This document shows positions 6,317-12,325 of a DNA stretch of 12,325 nucleotides, one piece after another. This DNA is from Oscillospiraceae bacterium (GTDB lineage: Bacteria > Bacillota_A > Clostridia > Oscillospirales > Oscillospiraceae). Where the stretch lies: assembly GCA_017381835.1 (NCBI GenBank), contig JAFOBK010000092.1, positions 1-12,325 of the forward strand, read 5' to 3'. The notes below the pieces were generated by a model. The model was not told the DNA's origin and did no database searches. It saw only the letters and a program-made list of their open reading frames with translations. A program made the position numbers and the translations under genes. The stretch's first letter is position 1. Every line of letters starts with the position of its first letter.

Positions 6317-6319
6317 ATA

Positions 6320-6362
6320 GAAAGAAAAGAGCGTGCTGTAGTTTGCAGCACGCTCTAAAATT
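6320..6362. terminator. Bidirectional intrinsic terminator between convergent genes
   Basis: An 11-bp perfect stem AGAGCGTGCTG (6328-6338)/CAGCACGCTCT (6346-6356). On the minus strand it is followed by TTTTCTTT, a good terminator for the NudC-family gene; on the plus strand only AAAATT follows, so termination there is weaker. Confidence 0.85.
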
Positions 6363-6386
6363 ATGCACAAGATGTTATAAATACTG

Positions 6387-6507
6387 CGTCATTGCGAGGA
6401 ACGAAGTGACGTGGCAATCCGCATCTTATTCTGTCTGTGCGGTTGGAGGTTGTTCCTATAAGGAGAACGGATTGCCACACCAGTGTGCGCACTGGTTCGC
6501 AATGACG
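6387..6507. repeat. 121-bp nested inverted-repeat element (CGTCATTGCGA type)
   Basis: Outer arms CGTCATTGCGA (6387-6397) and TCGCAATGACG (6497-6507) pair perfectly, as do inner arms GTGGCAATCCG (6411-6421) and CGGATTGCCAC (6468-6478). Inside the right half is a further ACCAGTG/CACTGGT hairpin. Repeats beginning with a similar CGTCATTGCGAGGA sequence are familiar to me from many unrelated bacterial genomes. It lies 3 bp from the stop codon of the minus-strand gene, inside that gene's 3' untranslated region, with no coding content. Confidence 0.85.
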
Positions 6508-6510
6508 TGG

Positions 6511-7365
6511 TTATCGAGGTTCTTTACCCTCGGAGAAGATGCGGATCATTTCACGGGTGAGGCTGATGCCGTCGTCCTTGGCGGGAAGTGCGTGGCGGTC
6601 ATACCAGCCGGCTTCGGACAGTTCGTTCTCGTCGATGCGGATGGTATCGTCCCCGTCCAGGTCGCAGAAATAGCCCAGCAGGAGATTGCCCGCGATGCCC
6701 CAGGGCTGGCTCTTGTAGTAGCGGATATTCTTGACCTTCAGGCCCACTTCCTCCATGACCTCTCTTGCCACACCTTCTTCGGCGGTCTCACCGATTTCCA
6801 GGAAGCCGGCGATCAGGGCAAAGCGGGTATAGGCACGGCCGGCATACTTACTCAGCACCAGCCGGTCTCCATCACAGACCGCAATGATGGCGGCGGGGGA
6901 GATCCGGGGGAAGATCATATTACCGCAGGAAGGGCAGCGCATCATCCGCTCTTTGTGGTCATGCTCTGTTTTATTGCCGCAGCGGCCGCAGAACTGATTG
7001 TTTTTATACCAGGTGAATAAATGCCAGCCGGTCATGGCGGCGAAGCAGATATCCTTGCTGATAGTCTGACGCAGAGAGGCGGCAGGCTCATAGGCAAAGC
7101 CGGGAATCTCGCCCGCTTCACCCATCCACAGGTAAAAATCATGTTCCTGCATGGAGAAAATGAATTGGGTTTTCATGCCGCCCCAGGTGTGCCAGCTGCC
7201 GCAAAGATCTTTTGCCTGAGCCCAGGTGGGGAGGGTCAGCACATTGTCTTCATCCCGATGGATGAGAATATCTCCGCCGCGCATACACAGCAGAATGTCC
7301 TCTGCCTTGGGGAGGGATTCGTGGTATTGATTGTCCAAATGTCCGAAACTAAGATCCTGAAGCAT
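6511..7365 (-). CDS. nudC: NADH pyrophosphatase, NudC-type Nudix hydrolase
   Basis: Cleaves NAD(H) to NMN(H) and AMP in the cytoplasm; some NudC proteins also remove NAD caps from RNA. The 284-residue protein has an N-terminal domain (about 1-115), a zinc ribbon with C126, C129, C144 and C147 (CGRCG...CPSCG), a PRISPAAI strand, and a full Nudix box from G187 to G208 (Gx5Ex7REVxEExG). The family marker after the box, normally SQPWPFP, reads SQPWGIAGN at 219-227, so the nicotinamide-specificity loop differs. The start is the ATG at 7365 because AAAGGA lies 8 nt upstream; a longer frame adds 16 Cys-rich residues without a ribosome site. No clear promoter lies in the 226-bp gap, so it may be transcribed from the upstream M20 gene. 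Confidence 0.9.
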   Translation of the reverse strand: MLQDLSFGHLDNQYHESLPKAEDILLCMRGGDILIHRDEDNVLTLPTWAQAKDLCGSWHTWGGMKTQFIFSMQEHDFYLWMGEAGEIPGFAYEPAASLRQTISKDICFAAMTGWHLFTWYKNNQFCGRCGNKTEHDHKERMMRCPSCGNMIFPRISPAAIIAVCDGDRLVLSKYAGRAYTRFALIAGFLEIGETAEEGVAREVMEEVGLKVKNIRYYKSQPWGIAGNLLLGYFCDLDGDDTIRIDENELSEAGWYDRHALPAKDDGISLTREMIRIFSEGKEPR

Positions 7366-7420
7366 GGAAATGATCCTTTCTTTTGGGATGCATGTGCATG
7401 TTTTGCATTGCATCGGATGC

Positions 7421-7492
7421 CAACTACAAATACAACTACAGCTACAACAACAAAAACAAATACAAAAACAATATCAAATACAGATACAAACA
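7421..7492. repeat. Degenerate hexanucleotide tandem repeat, 12 units of CANNNN (mostly CAAATA/CAACTA)
   Basis: Twelve consecutive 6-bp units in exact phase: every unit begins CA, ten of them CAA. Plus-strand units read CAACTA, CAAATA, CAACTA, CAGCTA, CAACAA, CAAAAA, CAAATA, CAAAAA, CAATAT, CAAATA, CAGATA, CAAACA. The plus strand has almost no G. It lies in the 226-bp gap between the two minus-strand genes, about 56 bp upstream of the NudC-family start, so it would be part of that mRNA as a U/G-rich tract if the genes are cotranscribed. The rest of the gap (7493-7591) shows no gene or terminator. Confidence 0.85.
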
Positions 7493-7591
7493 GGTCCGGG
7501 TTTTTGGGCGGTTTACCCCCCTGAAATTCTCACTTTTTTGTCAAAAAATGAAGAACTCTGTGGGAAAGCTGTGAAATGGCCTGTGGAAAGC

Positions 7592-9022
7592 TTACCGGTA
7601 ATTCACAGCGAAGTACTTGTAAAAAGCAGCGGCTTCGCCGATGGCAGCGATGTCCAGGTTCTCATCCGCTGCGTGAATGCTGCCCAGCTGCTGCTTACTC
7701 ATTCTGGTGGGAGCAAAGCGCAGCACGCAGTTACACAAGGGAGTCAGCCGCCAGGCATCGGTACCGGCAGGCAGGATGTAGGGGGCGGCGGGATAGCGGG
7801 GGAAGACCTTGGCAAGGCAGTCCATGGTATAGCGGTAAGCGGGGGAGGACATGTCCGCGGGCGCGTAGTATTCCTCACGCTGGGTTTCCAAAGTAACGCC
7901 GTACTTGTCAGCCACAGCCTTGAAGGCAGCATAGTCGGCCTTCAGATCCTCTTCGTTGATGTTTCGCAGCATCACAGCGGCGGTGCATTCCTTGCTGTTC
8001 ACGCTGCCCTGGATCTCCTGGAAATTGCAGGTGGTGCCAACCATGCCGCCGGCGGTGGCATTGAGCTTGGGCAGCACTTTCGTCAGAAGTCCGCCGAAGA
8101 GCCACAGATTGCTCATCAGCAGCTTCATGGGCAGCTTGCAGTAGGGGGCAAGACCCAGGAACATGGCACGGGTCTGGGGATGGAGCCGGCGGATGAAGAC
8201 ATTCCTGGTGGTGATCTCCTGGATGAACTGGGACATCCGCTCCACGGGGTTGCCCTTGAAAGCGGTGAGGCTCACATGGCTGCTCTCGTTCTTCACGGTG
8301 CACTTGAGCCGCAGACGGCCCTTTTCATGGACGGCCACCATGGCGCACATTTCGCAGTCCATACCTGCCAGGGGAGGCTCCACAATGGCGCCGCCTTCGT
8401 CCAGAATGACTTCGAAGGTGATGTTGTTTGCACGGCAGTATTCCAAAGTGGCGGACATGCCGTTGCCGCCCAGCTCCTCGTTGTGGGAAGAAACAATGTA
8501 AACATTGACGGGGGGCGTGATGCCTTCTCTGAGCATTTCCTCCATGGCGAACAAAATGGCGCAGAGGCTGCCCTTGGTGTCCGCAGCGCCGCGGCCGTAG
8601 ACCTTGCCGTCCTTGATGATTCCCTCAAATGCGGGCATGGTCCAGTCGGTGTCGGCAGGTACCACATCGTGATGGGACATGAGGAGGATATTGCGGGTAG
8701 TGTCCTTACCGGGGATTTTGTACAGCCAGCAGTCCTCTGCCAGAAGCTGATGCTCGGCTTTTTCGTGGAGAAGAGGGAAGTCCTCTGCCACAACGGCGCG
8801 CAGCTTGGCAAACTCGGTGTCATCGTGGCTGTCCTTTACGGACACGGTGGCGGGCTGCAGCATACGGGAGAAGGTTTCACCGTAGGTCTTCAGCTGTTCT
8901 TCGGTGAAGGTGGGGTGATCGCCCTGAAGCTTTCTTGCCTTGGCGGTGACCATTGCGGCATTGAGAAACAGCACCGCAGTAAGAACCAGGATGATACCCA
9001 GAATCGCGTATAAAATGACCAT
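7592..9022 (-). CDS. M20 family metallopeptidase, membrane-anchored (PM20D1/Gly-Xaa carboxypeptidase-like)
   Basis: 476-residue dinuclear-zinc hydrolase, expected to cleave dipeptides, C-terminal residues or N-acyl amino acids. An N-terminal transmembrane helix (about 3-20) is followed by the catalytic domain with metal ligands H117 (SHHDVVPA), D148 (YGRGAADTKG), E182/E183 (NEE), D208 (ILDEGG) and H450 (IHAADEN). The dimerisation/lid domain (about 230-345) normally has GGHSSxP, but reads SSHVSLT at 247-253. The start is ATG 9022, with AAAAGGAGG (9040-9032) 9 nt upstream; the in-frame extension upstream covers the promoter. It is divergent from the transporter/M20 operon at 9603 and followed on its strand by the NudC-family gene. 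Substrate unknown. Confidence 0.9.
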   Translation of the reverse strand: MVILYAILGIILVLTAVLFLNAAMVTAKARKLQGDHPTFTEEQLKTYGETFSRMLQPATVSVKDSHDDTEFAKLRAVVAEDFPLLHEKAEHQLLAEDCWLYKIPGKDTTRNILLMSHHDVVPADTDWTMPAFEGIIKDGKVYGRGAADTKGSLCAILFAMEEMLREGITPPVNVYIVSSHNEELGGNGMSATLEYCRANNITFEVILDEGGAIVEPPLAGMDCEMCAMVAVHEKGRLRLKCTVKNESSHVSLTAFKGNPVERMSQFIQEITTRNVFIRRLHPQTRAMFLGLAPYCKLPMKLLMSNLWLFGGLLTKVLPKLNATAGGMVGTTCNFQEIQGSVNSKECTAAVMLRNINEEDLKADYAAFKAVADKYGVTLETQREEYYAPADMSSPAYRYTMDCLAKVFPRYPAAPYILPAGTDAWRLTPLCNCVLRFAPTRMSKQQLGSIHAADENLDIAAIGEAAAFYKYFAVNYR

Positions 9023-9053
9023 GTTTTTAGGCCTCCTTTTGTTTCTATGGTTC

Positions 9054-9082
9054 AGTATAGCATCCCTTTGAGATGCAGTCAA
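9054..9082 (-). promoter_or_regulatory. SigA-type promoter of the minus-strand M20 peptidase
   Basis: On the minus strand TTGACT (9082-9077), a 17-bp spacer, TATACT (9059-9054). The spacer is itself an inverted repeat, GCATC-N7-GATGC (9076-9060), a possible operator. Transcription would start near 9047, giving a short leader. Confidence 0.8.
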
Positions 9083-9100
9083 ACACTTGCAAAAGAAAAT

Positions 9101-9130
9101 ATAGGGGAGGGGCAAGCCCCTCCCTTTTTC
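9101..9130. repeat. Solo GGGAGGGGC/GCCCCTCCC hairpin with T-run, related to the arms of the 5763-5872 element
   Basis: GGGAGGGGC (9105-9113) and GCCCCTCCC (9116-9124) form a 9-bp stem followed by TTTTT, preceded by TATAGGGGA. It resembles one arm of the 5763-5872 repeat, with the inner T-A/A-T pairs replaced by G-C. It has terminator shape on the plus strand, but no plus-strand gene precedes it, so it may instead block antisense reads or be a decayed repeat arm. Confidence 0.65.
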
Positions 9131-9151
9131 TATACTGCTGGTTCAGGTCCC

Positions 9152-9471
9152 TGCCGGGGGCGGTACTTTCTTGGTCCGCCAAGAAAGTACCCAAAGAATG
9201 CGGCATAGGGGAGGCGCTAAGAAATTGCTCCCGCAATTACATGCGCCCTCCCCTATGTACCCCACCCGCGCCGCATCACCGTTAGAGCATACAGAGTTTC
9301 GGTACGGTAAATTACCGTACTGAAACATTGCAGGGTCTATCGTAAATGCGCTGCGGGAGGGATTCTCAAGGGAGGGCGCCTGTTCTAGCGGGAGCTAGAT
9401 CTCAGCGCCTCCCTTGAGTCGGTTCTTTCGTATCTTTCTTGCCGAAACAAGAAAGATACCCGCCGGAGGCA
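9152..9471. repeat. 320-bp composite near-palindrome of two inverted, covarying structured modules
   Basis: The element is symmetric about 9311. Hairpin A: GGTACTTTCTTGG/CCAAGAAAGTACC (9162-9191) on the left, and GTATCTTTCTTG/CAAGAAAGATAC (9430-9459) on the right. Hairpin B: 9204-9257 on the left and, in reverse, 9365-9418 on the right, both exactly 54 bp. They share GGGAGGCGCT near the start, a TCCC loop and GCGCCCTCCC near the end, but have different paired stems. An AAAGAA spacer joins A and B in each half. Arms CCCACCCGCGCCGCAT (9261-9276) and ATGCGCTGCGGGAGGG (9346-9361) match at 13 of 16 pairs, and GTACGGTAA/TTACCGTAC sits at the centre. Outer TGCC/GGCA marks 9152 and 9471. There is no coding potential; it lies between divergent promoters. 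Confidence 0.88.
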
Positions 9472-9537
9472 ATAGCACTATCGGTAAAGAAGAATTCTTT
9501 CACAAGAAGTACTGCTCTGATATCGGGGAAATATCGG

Positions 9538-9566
9538 TTGCTATTTGAAAGTGTCCGTGGTATAAT
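9538..9566 (+). promoter_or_regulatory. Promoter of the GPH transporter-M20 operon
   Basis: TTGCTA (9538-9543), a 17-bp spacer, a perfect TATAAT (9561-9566) with extended TGG just upstream. Three TATCGG motifs lie just before it (9479-9484, 9521-9526 and 9532-9537), the last two 11 bp apart, about one helical turn, and could bind a regulator. Confidence 0.75.
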
Positions 9567-9602
9567 GACAGCTGTATTTGCAAGAAAGAGAGGAAACCCC
9601 TT

Positions 9603-10982
9603 ATGTCTACTCCTACCCGGCAGACACCCAAGGTGGGCACCCTGGAAAAACTGGGTTTTGCCACCTTCTCCACTGCCAGTAATGTGGTCTTTAACTTCAA
9701 AGACCTGTTTTATCTGTTCTTCCTGACCAATGTCATGGGCATCAGCATTGCCCATGCCGGTATCATCACCGGTATCGGTATTATCTGGGATGCCATCAAT
9801 GACCCCCTGGTTGGCTTCTGGGCGGTGAATCACCAGTTTAAAAACGGTGAGAAAGTCCGGCCCTTTGCCCTTTGGTGCGCCGTTCCCTGGGCCATCACCG
9901 TGGTGCTGATGTTCAGCTGCTTCGATGTGGCTTACGGCATGAAACTGGCTATCTGCATGGCCATCTACTTCCTGTTTGAGCTGTTTAACACCTTTGCTGC
10001 CATTCCCTACAACTCCATGGGCAGCCTGGCCACCAACCGGGACGAGGATCGCCGTGCCATCAATGTGGCCCGTAATCTGGGCGGCTGTGTTGGCTCTGCC
10101 ATCGGCGCTGTGGCTATGTACCCTCTGCTGAATCTGTTCGGCGGTCTGGACGAGGGCGGCAATATCATCCCCGGCGACCCCGGCAAGCATGCCTTCTTCT
10201 GCGCAGCCATTGTCATGGGCTGCGTGTGCATCCTGGGCAGCTTCGCCCACTACTTCACCACCCGTGAGCGGGTGAAGCAGGAGAGCGAGGACGAGAGCAA
10301 GATCAATGTCTTCCAGGCTCTCAAGATGCTCTTTGCCTGCCGCAGCTGGGTGATGAACACCCTGTATGTGCTGTGCTACGGCATGCTGAACCTGCTGATC
10401 ATGAGCACCATCAACTACTACGCTACCTATGTCATCGGCTCCTCCTCCGCAGCCACCATCATCATGGCGCTGTACCTGGTGGTGTCTGTGGTCTTCTCTG
10501 TGCTGAGCATTCCCATTGACAAGAAGTTGGGCCGCCGCAAGACCATGATCAGCTCCGCCCTGGTGTATGTGGTGGGTAAGATCTGGTTTGTGCTGGATCC
10601 CTTCTCCTACGGCGCGATTCTCGTCAATGCCCTGACCGTTGCTTACGCCATGACGCTGGCATTCGTGCTGTTCAATACCAACCGCAATAACATTGCGGAC
10701 CTGGTGGAATGGAAGAACCACCGCCGTATCGACTCTCTGGTCAGCACCTGCGACAACCTGGCTGCCAAGCTCAGCAAGGCCGGCGCTAATCTGCTGATGA
10801 CCGGTGCATTGGCTGCCGCCGGCTTCAATGCGGAGCTGAGCGTCCAGCCGGAGGCTGCCATCAACACCATCAATGCCATGCTGGGCTGGGTGCCTATGTG
10901 CATCGCCTTCGTGATGCTCATCGTTGTGTTCTTCCATCCCATTGAGAAGGACATGGCCGCTATGAATGCTGAGAGAGGTTAA
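9603..10982 (+). CDS. MFS/GPH-family cation symporter (MelB-like)
   Basis: 459-residue polytopic membrane protein, predicted to have 12 helices. The GPH (glycoside-pentoside-hexuronide:cation symporter) signature is clear: an N-terminal GFATFSTASNVVFNFKDLFYLFFLTNVMG region, WDAINDPLVG (62-71) with D63 and D67 at the places of the cation-binding aspartates of MelB, FAAIPYNSMGSLATNRDED (131-149) at the loop 4-5 motif, and IDKKLGRRKT between the two halves. GPH proteins usually import sugars with Na+, H+ or Li+. The next gene, 3 bp downstream, encodes an M20 peptidase rather than a glycosidase, so the real substrate could be a peptide or an amino-acid conjugate; this is inference. Ribosome site GAGAGG (9588-9593) with 9-nt spacing. 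Confidence 0.9.
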   Translation: MSTPTRQTPKVGTLEKLGFATFSTASNVVFNFKDLFYLFFLTNVMGISIAHAGIITGIGIIWDAINDPLVGFWAVNHQFKNGEKVRPFALWCAVPWAITVVLMFSCFDVAYGMKLAICMAIYFLFELFNTFAAIPYNSMGSLATNRDEDRRAINVARNLGGCVGSAIGAVAMYPLLNLFGGLDEGGNIIPGDPGKHAFFCAAIVMGCVCILGSFAHYFTTRERVKQESEDESKINVFQALKMLFACRSWVMNTLYVLCYGMLNLLIMSTINYYATYVIGSSSAATIIMALYLVVSVVFSVLSIPIDKKLGRRKTMISSALVYVVGKIWFVLDPFSYGAILVNALTVAYAMTLAFVLFNTNRNNIADLVEWKNHRRIDSLVSTCDNLAAKLSKAGANLLMTGALAAAGFNAELSVQPEAAINTINAMLGWVPMCIAFVMLIVVFFHPIEKDMAAMNAERG

Positions 10983-10985
10983 ACT

Positions 10986-12325
10986 ATGTGGATTGCGATT
11001 GTTGCGCTGATTTTGGTGTGTCTGTCCGTGGCAGGCATGCGTACTGTGGCTCTGAAAGCCCCTGCAAAAGTTGCCTATGATCCCCAGATCACCCCGGAAG
11101 AAGTGAAAACGGCGGAGGAAAAGCTGGGCGCTATGGTGCGCATTCCCACCGTGTCCAAGCATGAGCATGAGGATCTTTCCGATTTTTACCGCTATCATGC
11201 AGAACTGGAAAAGCAGTTTCCGCTGCTGCATAAGCATCTGAAAAAGACCGTACTGAACGGCACGCTGCTGTATCTGTGGAAGGGCAGCGATCCCACTTTG
11301 TTGCCTATTCTGTTTATGGGTCACCAGGATGTGGTGCCTGCTTCCGATGAGGGTTGGTCTGTGCCTGCCTACTCCGGCGCGGTGAAGGACGGCTGTCTCT
11401 ACGGCCGCGGCACTTTGGACTGCAAGGGCACCATGTATGTGCAGATGCAGGCGGTGGAAGAACTGCTGGCAGAGGGCTTTGTGCCCTTTGGCGATGTGTA
11501 TTTGGAGTACTCCATCAATGAGGAGACCGGCGGCGACGGCGCTGCTGCCGCTATGCGCTACTTAAAGGATAAGGGTATCCGGCTGGCCCTTGTCATGGAT
11601 GAAGGCGGCGCGGTGATCGAGGAGGCCATTCCCGGCATGGATCGCCCCTACGCGGTGCTGGGCATCACGGAAAAGGGCTACATGGATGTGAAGATCACAG
11701 CCCGTGGCAAGGGCGGCCACAGCTCCACGCCACCCAGAAAGACACCTGCCGCACGGCTCTTTGCCTTTGCAAACGAGATCGAGCGGAAGCGGCCTTTCAA
11801 GAAAAAGCTGATTCCTGAAGCAAAGAAGATGTTCCGGCAGATGGCACCTGCCATGCCCCTGGGCATGCGCTTTTTGATGGGCAATCTGTGGCTGACAAAA
11901 CCCCTGGTGATGGCGGTGATGCCCCTGGTGTCTCCCTTCAGCGAGGCGCTGATGGCCACCACCTGCTGCTTCACTCAGATGAAGGGCTCGGATGCCGCCA
12001 ATGTGATCCCCAAGGAGCCTTATCTCATTGCCAATCTGCGCACTAGCGTCCATCAGAACTGTGAGCAGAGCCTGGCAGTGCTGAAAAAGTACGGCAAGAA
12101 GTATGACCTGGAGTTTGAGGTGCTGCTGCAGCGGGATGCTTCCCCCGTCTCCAACATCCGCTCCGTGGCTTACGATTACGCGGACAAGACCATCCGGGAG
12201 CATTTCCCCGATGCGGGCACCGCCCCCTATCTCATCATGGGCGGCACCGACTGCCGGCACTTCCACGCTTTGACGGATACGGCGCTGCGGTTTGCCCCCA
12301 TTCGCATGAACGATGCCCAGAACGC
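10986..12325 (+). CDS. M20 family metallopeptidase, second copy (3' end outside the window)
   Basis: 446 codons are open to the window edge. An N-terminal hydrophobic helix (about 2-17) is followed by the M20 catalytic domain: H113 in MGHQDVVPA, D145 in YGRGTLDCKG, E179/E180 in INEETGG and D205 in VMDEGG. The lid domain keeps the canonical GKGGHSSTPP with H245. The last visible residues, FAPIRMNDAQNA, align with FAPTRMSKQQLG of the minus-strand M20 protein, so the final metal-ligand His should lie only a few residues past the edge; the gene is cut, not broken. It starts 3 bp after the transporter stop with AGAGAGG 7 nt upstream, so the two are surely cotranscribed. Likely a dipeptidase or carboxypeptidase of the PM20D1/CPS1-like group; substrate unknown. 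Confidence 0.92.
   Translation, partial: MWIAIVALILVCLSVAGMRTVALKAPAKVAYDPQITPEEVKTAEEKLGAMVRIPTVSKHEHEDLSDFYRYHAELEKQFPLLHKHLKKTVLNGTLLYLWKGSDPTLLPILFMGHQDVVPASDEGWSVPAYSGAVKDGCLYGRGTLDCKGTMYVQMQAVEELLAEGFVPFGDVYLEYSINEETGGDGAAAAMRYLKDKGIRLALVMDEGGAVIEEAIPGMDRPYAVLGITEKGYMDVKITARGKGGHSSTPPRKTPAARLFAFANEIERKRPFKKKLIPEAKKMFRQMAPAMPLGMRFLMGNLWLTKPLVMAVMPLVSPFSEALMATTCCFTQMKGSDAANVIPKEPYLIANLRTSVHQNCEQSLAVLKKYGKKYDLEFEVLLQRDASPVSNIRSVAYDYADKTIREHFPDAGTAPYLIMGGTDCRHFHALTDTALRFAPIRMNDAQN

Noticed and set aside
6310..7020. 236-residue open frame on the plus strand
   Set aside because: Runs through the terminator and the CGTCATTGCGA repeat and then lies antisense to the Nudix gene.
7366..7413. 16-residue N-terminal extension of the NudC-type protein
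   Set aside because: No ribosome site before that ATG, whereas AAAGGA precedes the ATG at 7365; the extra residues are Cys-rich and unlike the family.
7421..7492. CRISPR array or low-complexity coding tract
   Set aside because: Units are only 6 bp without spacers, and the open frames over it have no ribosome site and give Gln/Tyr/Asn runs only.
7559..7592. DnaA-box-like TGTGGAAAG and TGTGGGAAAG near the M20 3' end
   Set aside because: Matches to TTATCCACA are poor and there is no replication-gene context or AT-rich unwinding region.
7364..9013. 549-residue open frame on the plus strand
   Set aside because: Antisense to the M20 peptidase, whose metal ligands are all recognisable on the minus strand.
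9402..11324. 640-residue open frame on the minus strand
   Set aside because: It is antisense to the GPH transporter and M20 gene, with a His/Gln-rich low-quality composition and no ribosome site; the plus-strand proteins have clear family motifs.

Overview
The window looks like chromosomal DNA of a low-to-mid GC Gram-positive bacterium, most likely a gut Clostridia lineage of the Oscillospiraceae/Ruminococcaceae type. The grounds are strong AAGGAGG ribosome-binding sites, SigA-type TTGACA/TATAAT promoters, a T-box leader on thrS, a YabE-like G5/3D cell-wall protein, and many GC-rich palindromic repeats between genes. The assignment is an inference; there is no 16S or other marker here. No phage, plasmid, transposase, CRISPR or defence genes are visible.

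Layout. (1) 1-664, minus strand: the N-terminal end of threonyl-tRNA synthetase (no room for a TGS domain), its T-box leader with a Thr specifier, attenuator and promoter, and a palindromic repeat between attenuator and start codon. (2) 981-4145, plus strand: two secreted or surface proteins, a G5/3D putative peptidoglycan hydrolase and a membrane-anchored transglutaminase-fold protein, separated by a terminator and a second copy of the same palindromic repeat family. (3) 4153-5757, plus strand: rsmA (16S rRNA dimethyltransferase) overlapping a YjjG-like HAD nucleotidase; the predicted rsmA promoter lies inside the terminator hairpin of the preceding gene. (4) 5763-6316: a 110-bp inverted-repeat element, then two tandem paralogous small membrane proteins. 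(5) 6320-9082, minus strand: an M20 metallopeptidase followed by an NADH pyrophosphatase (NudC family), with a 72-bp degenerate hexanucleotide repeat between them. (6) 9101-9471: an intergenic region between divergent promoters, dominated by a 320-bp near-palindrome built from two inverted, covarying structured modules. (7) 9538-end, plus strand: a GPH/MelB-type transporter in an apparent operon with a second M20 peptidase that runs off the window.

The protein genes are mostly housekeeping or nutrient-handling: translation (ThrRS, RsmA), nucleotide clean-up (HAD phosphatase, NudC), cell surface (G5/3D protein, transglutaminase), and peptide or amino-acid-conjugate use (two M20 enzymes and a transporter). 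The least expected content is intergenic. At least four kinds of palindromic element occur, and in two of them the stem sequences differ between copies while pairing and linkers are kept, which suggests selection on a folded RNA or single-stranded DNA.
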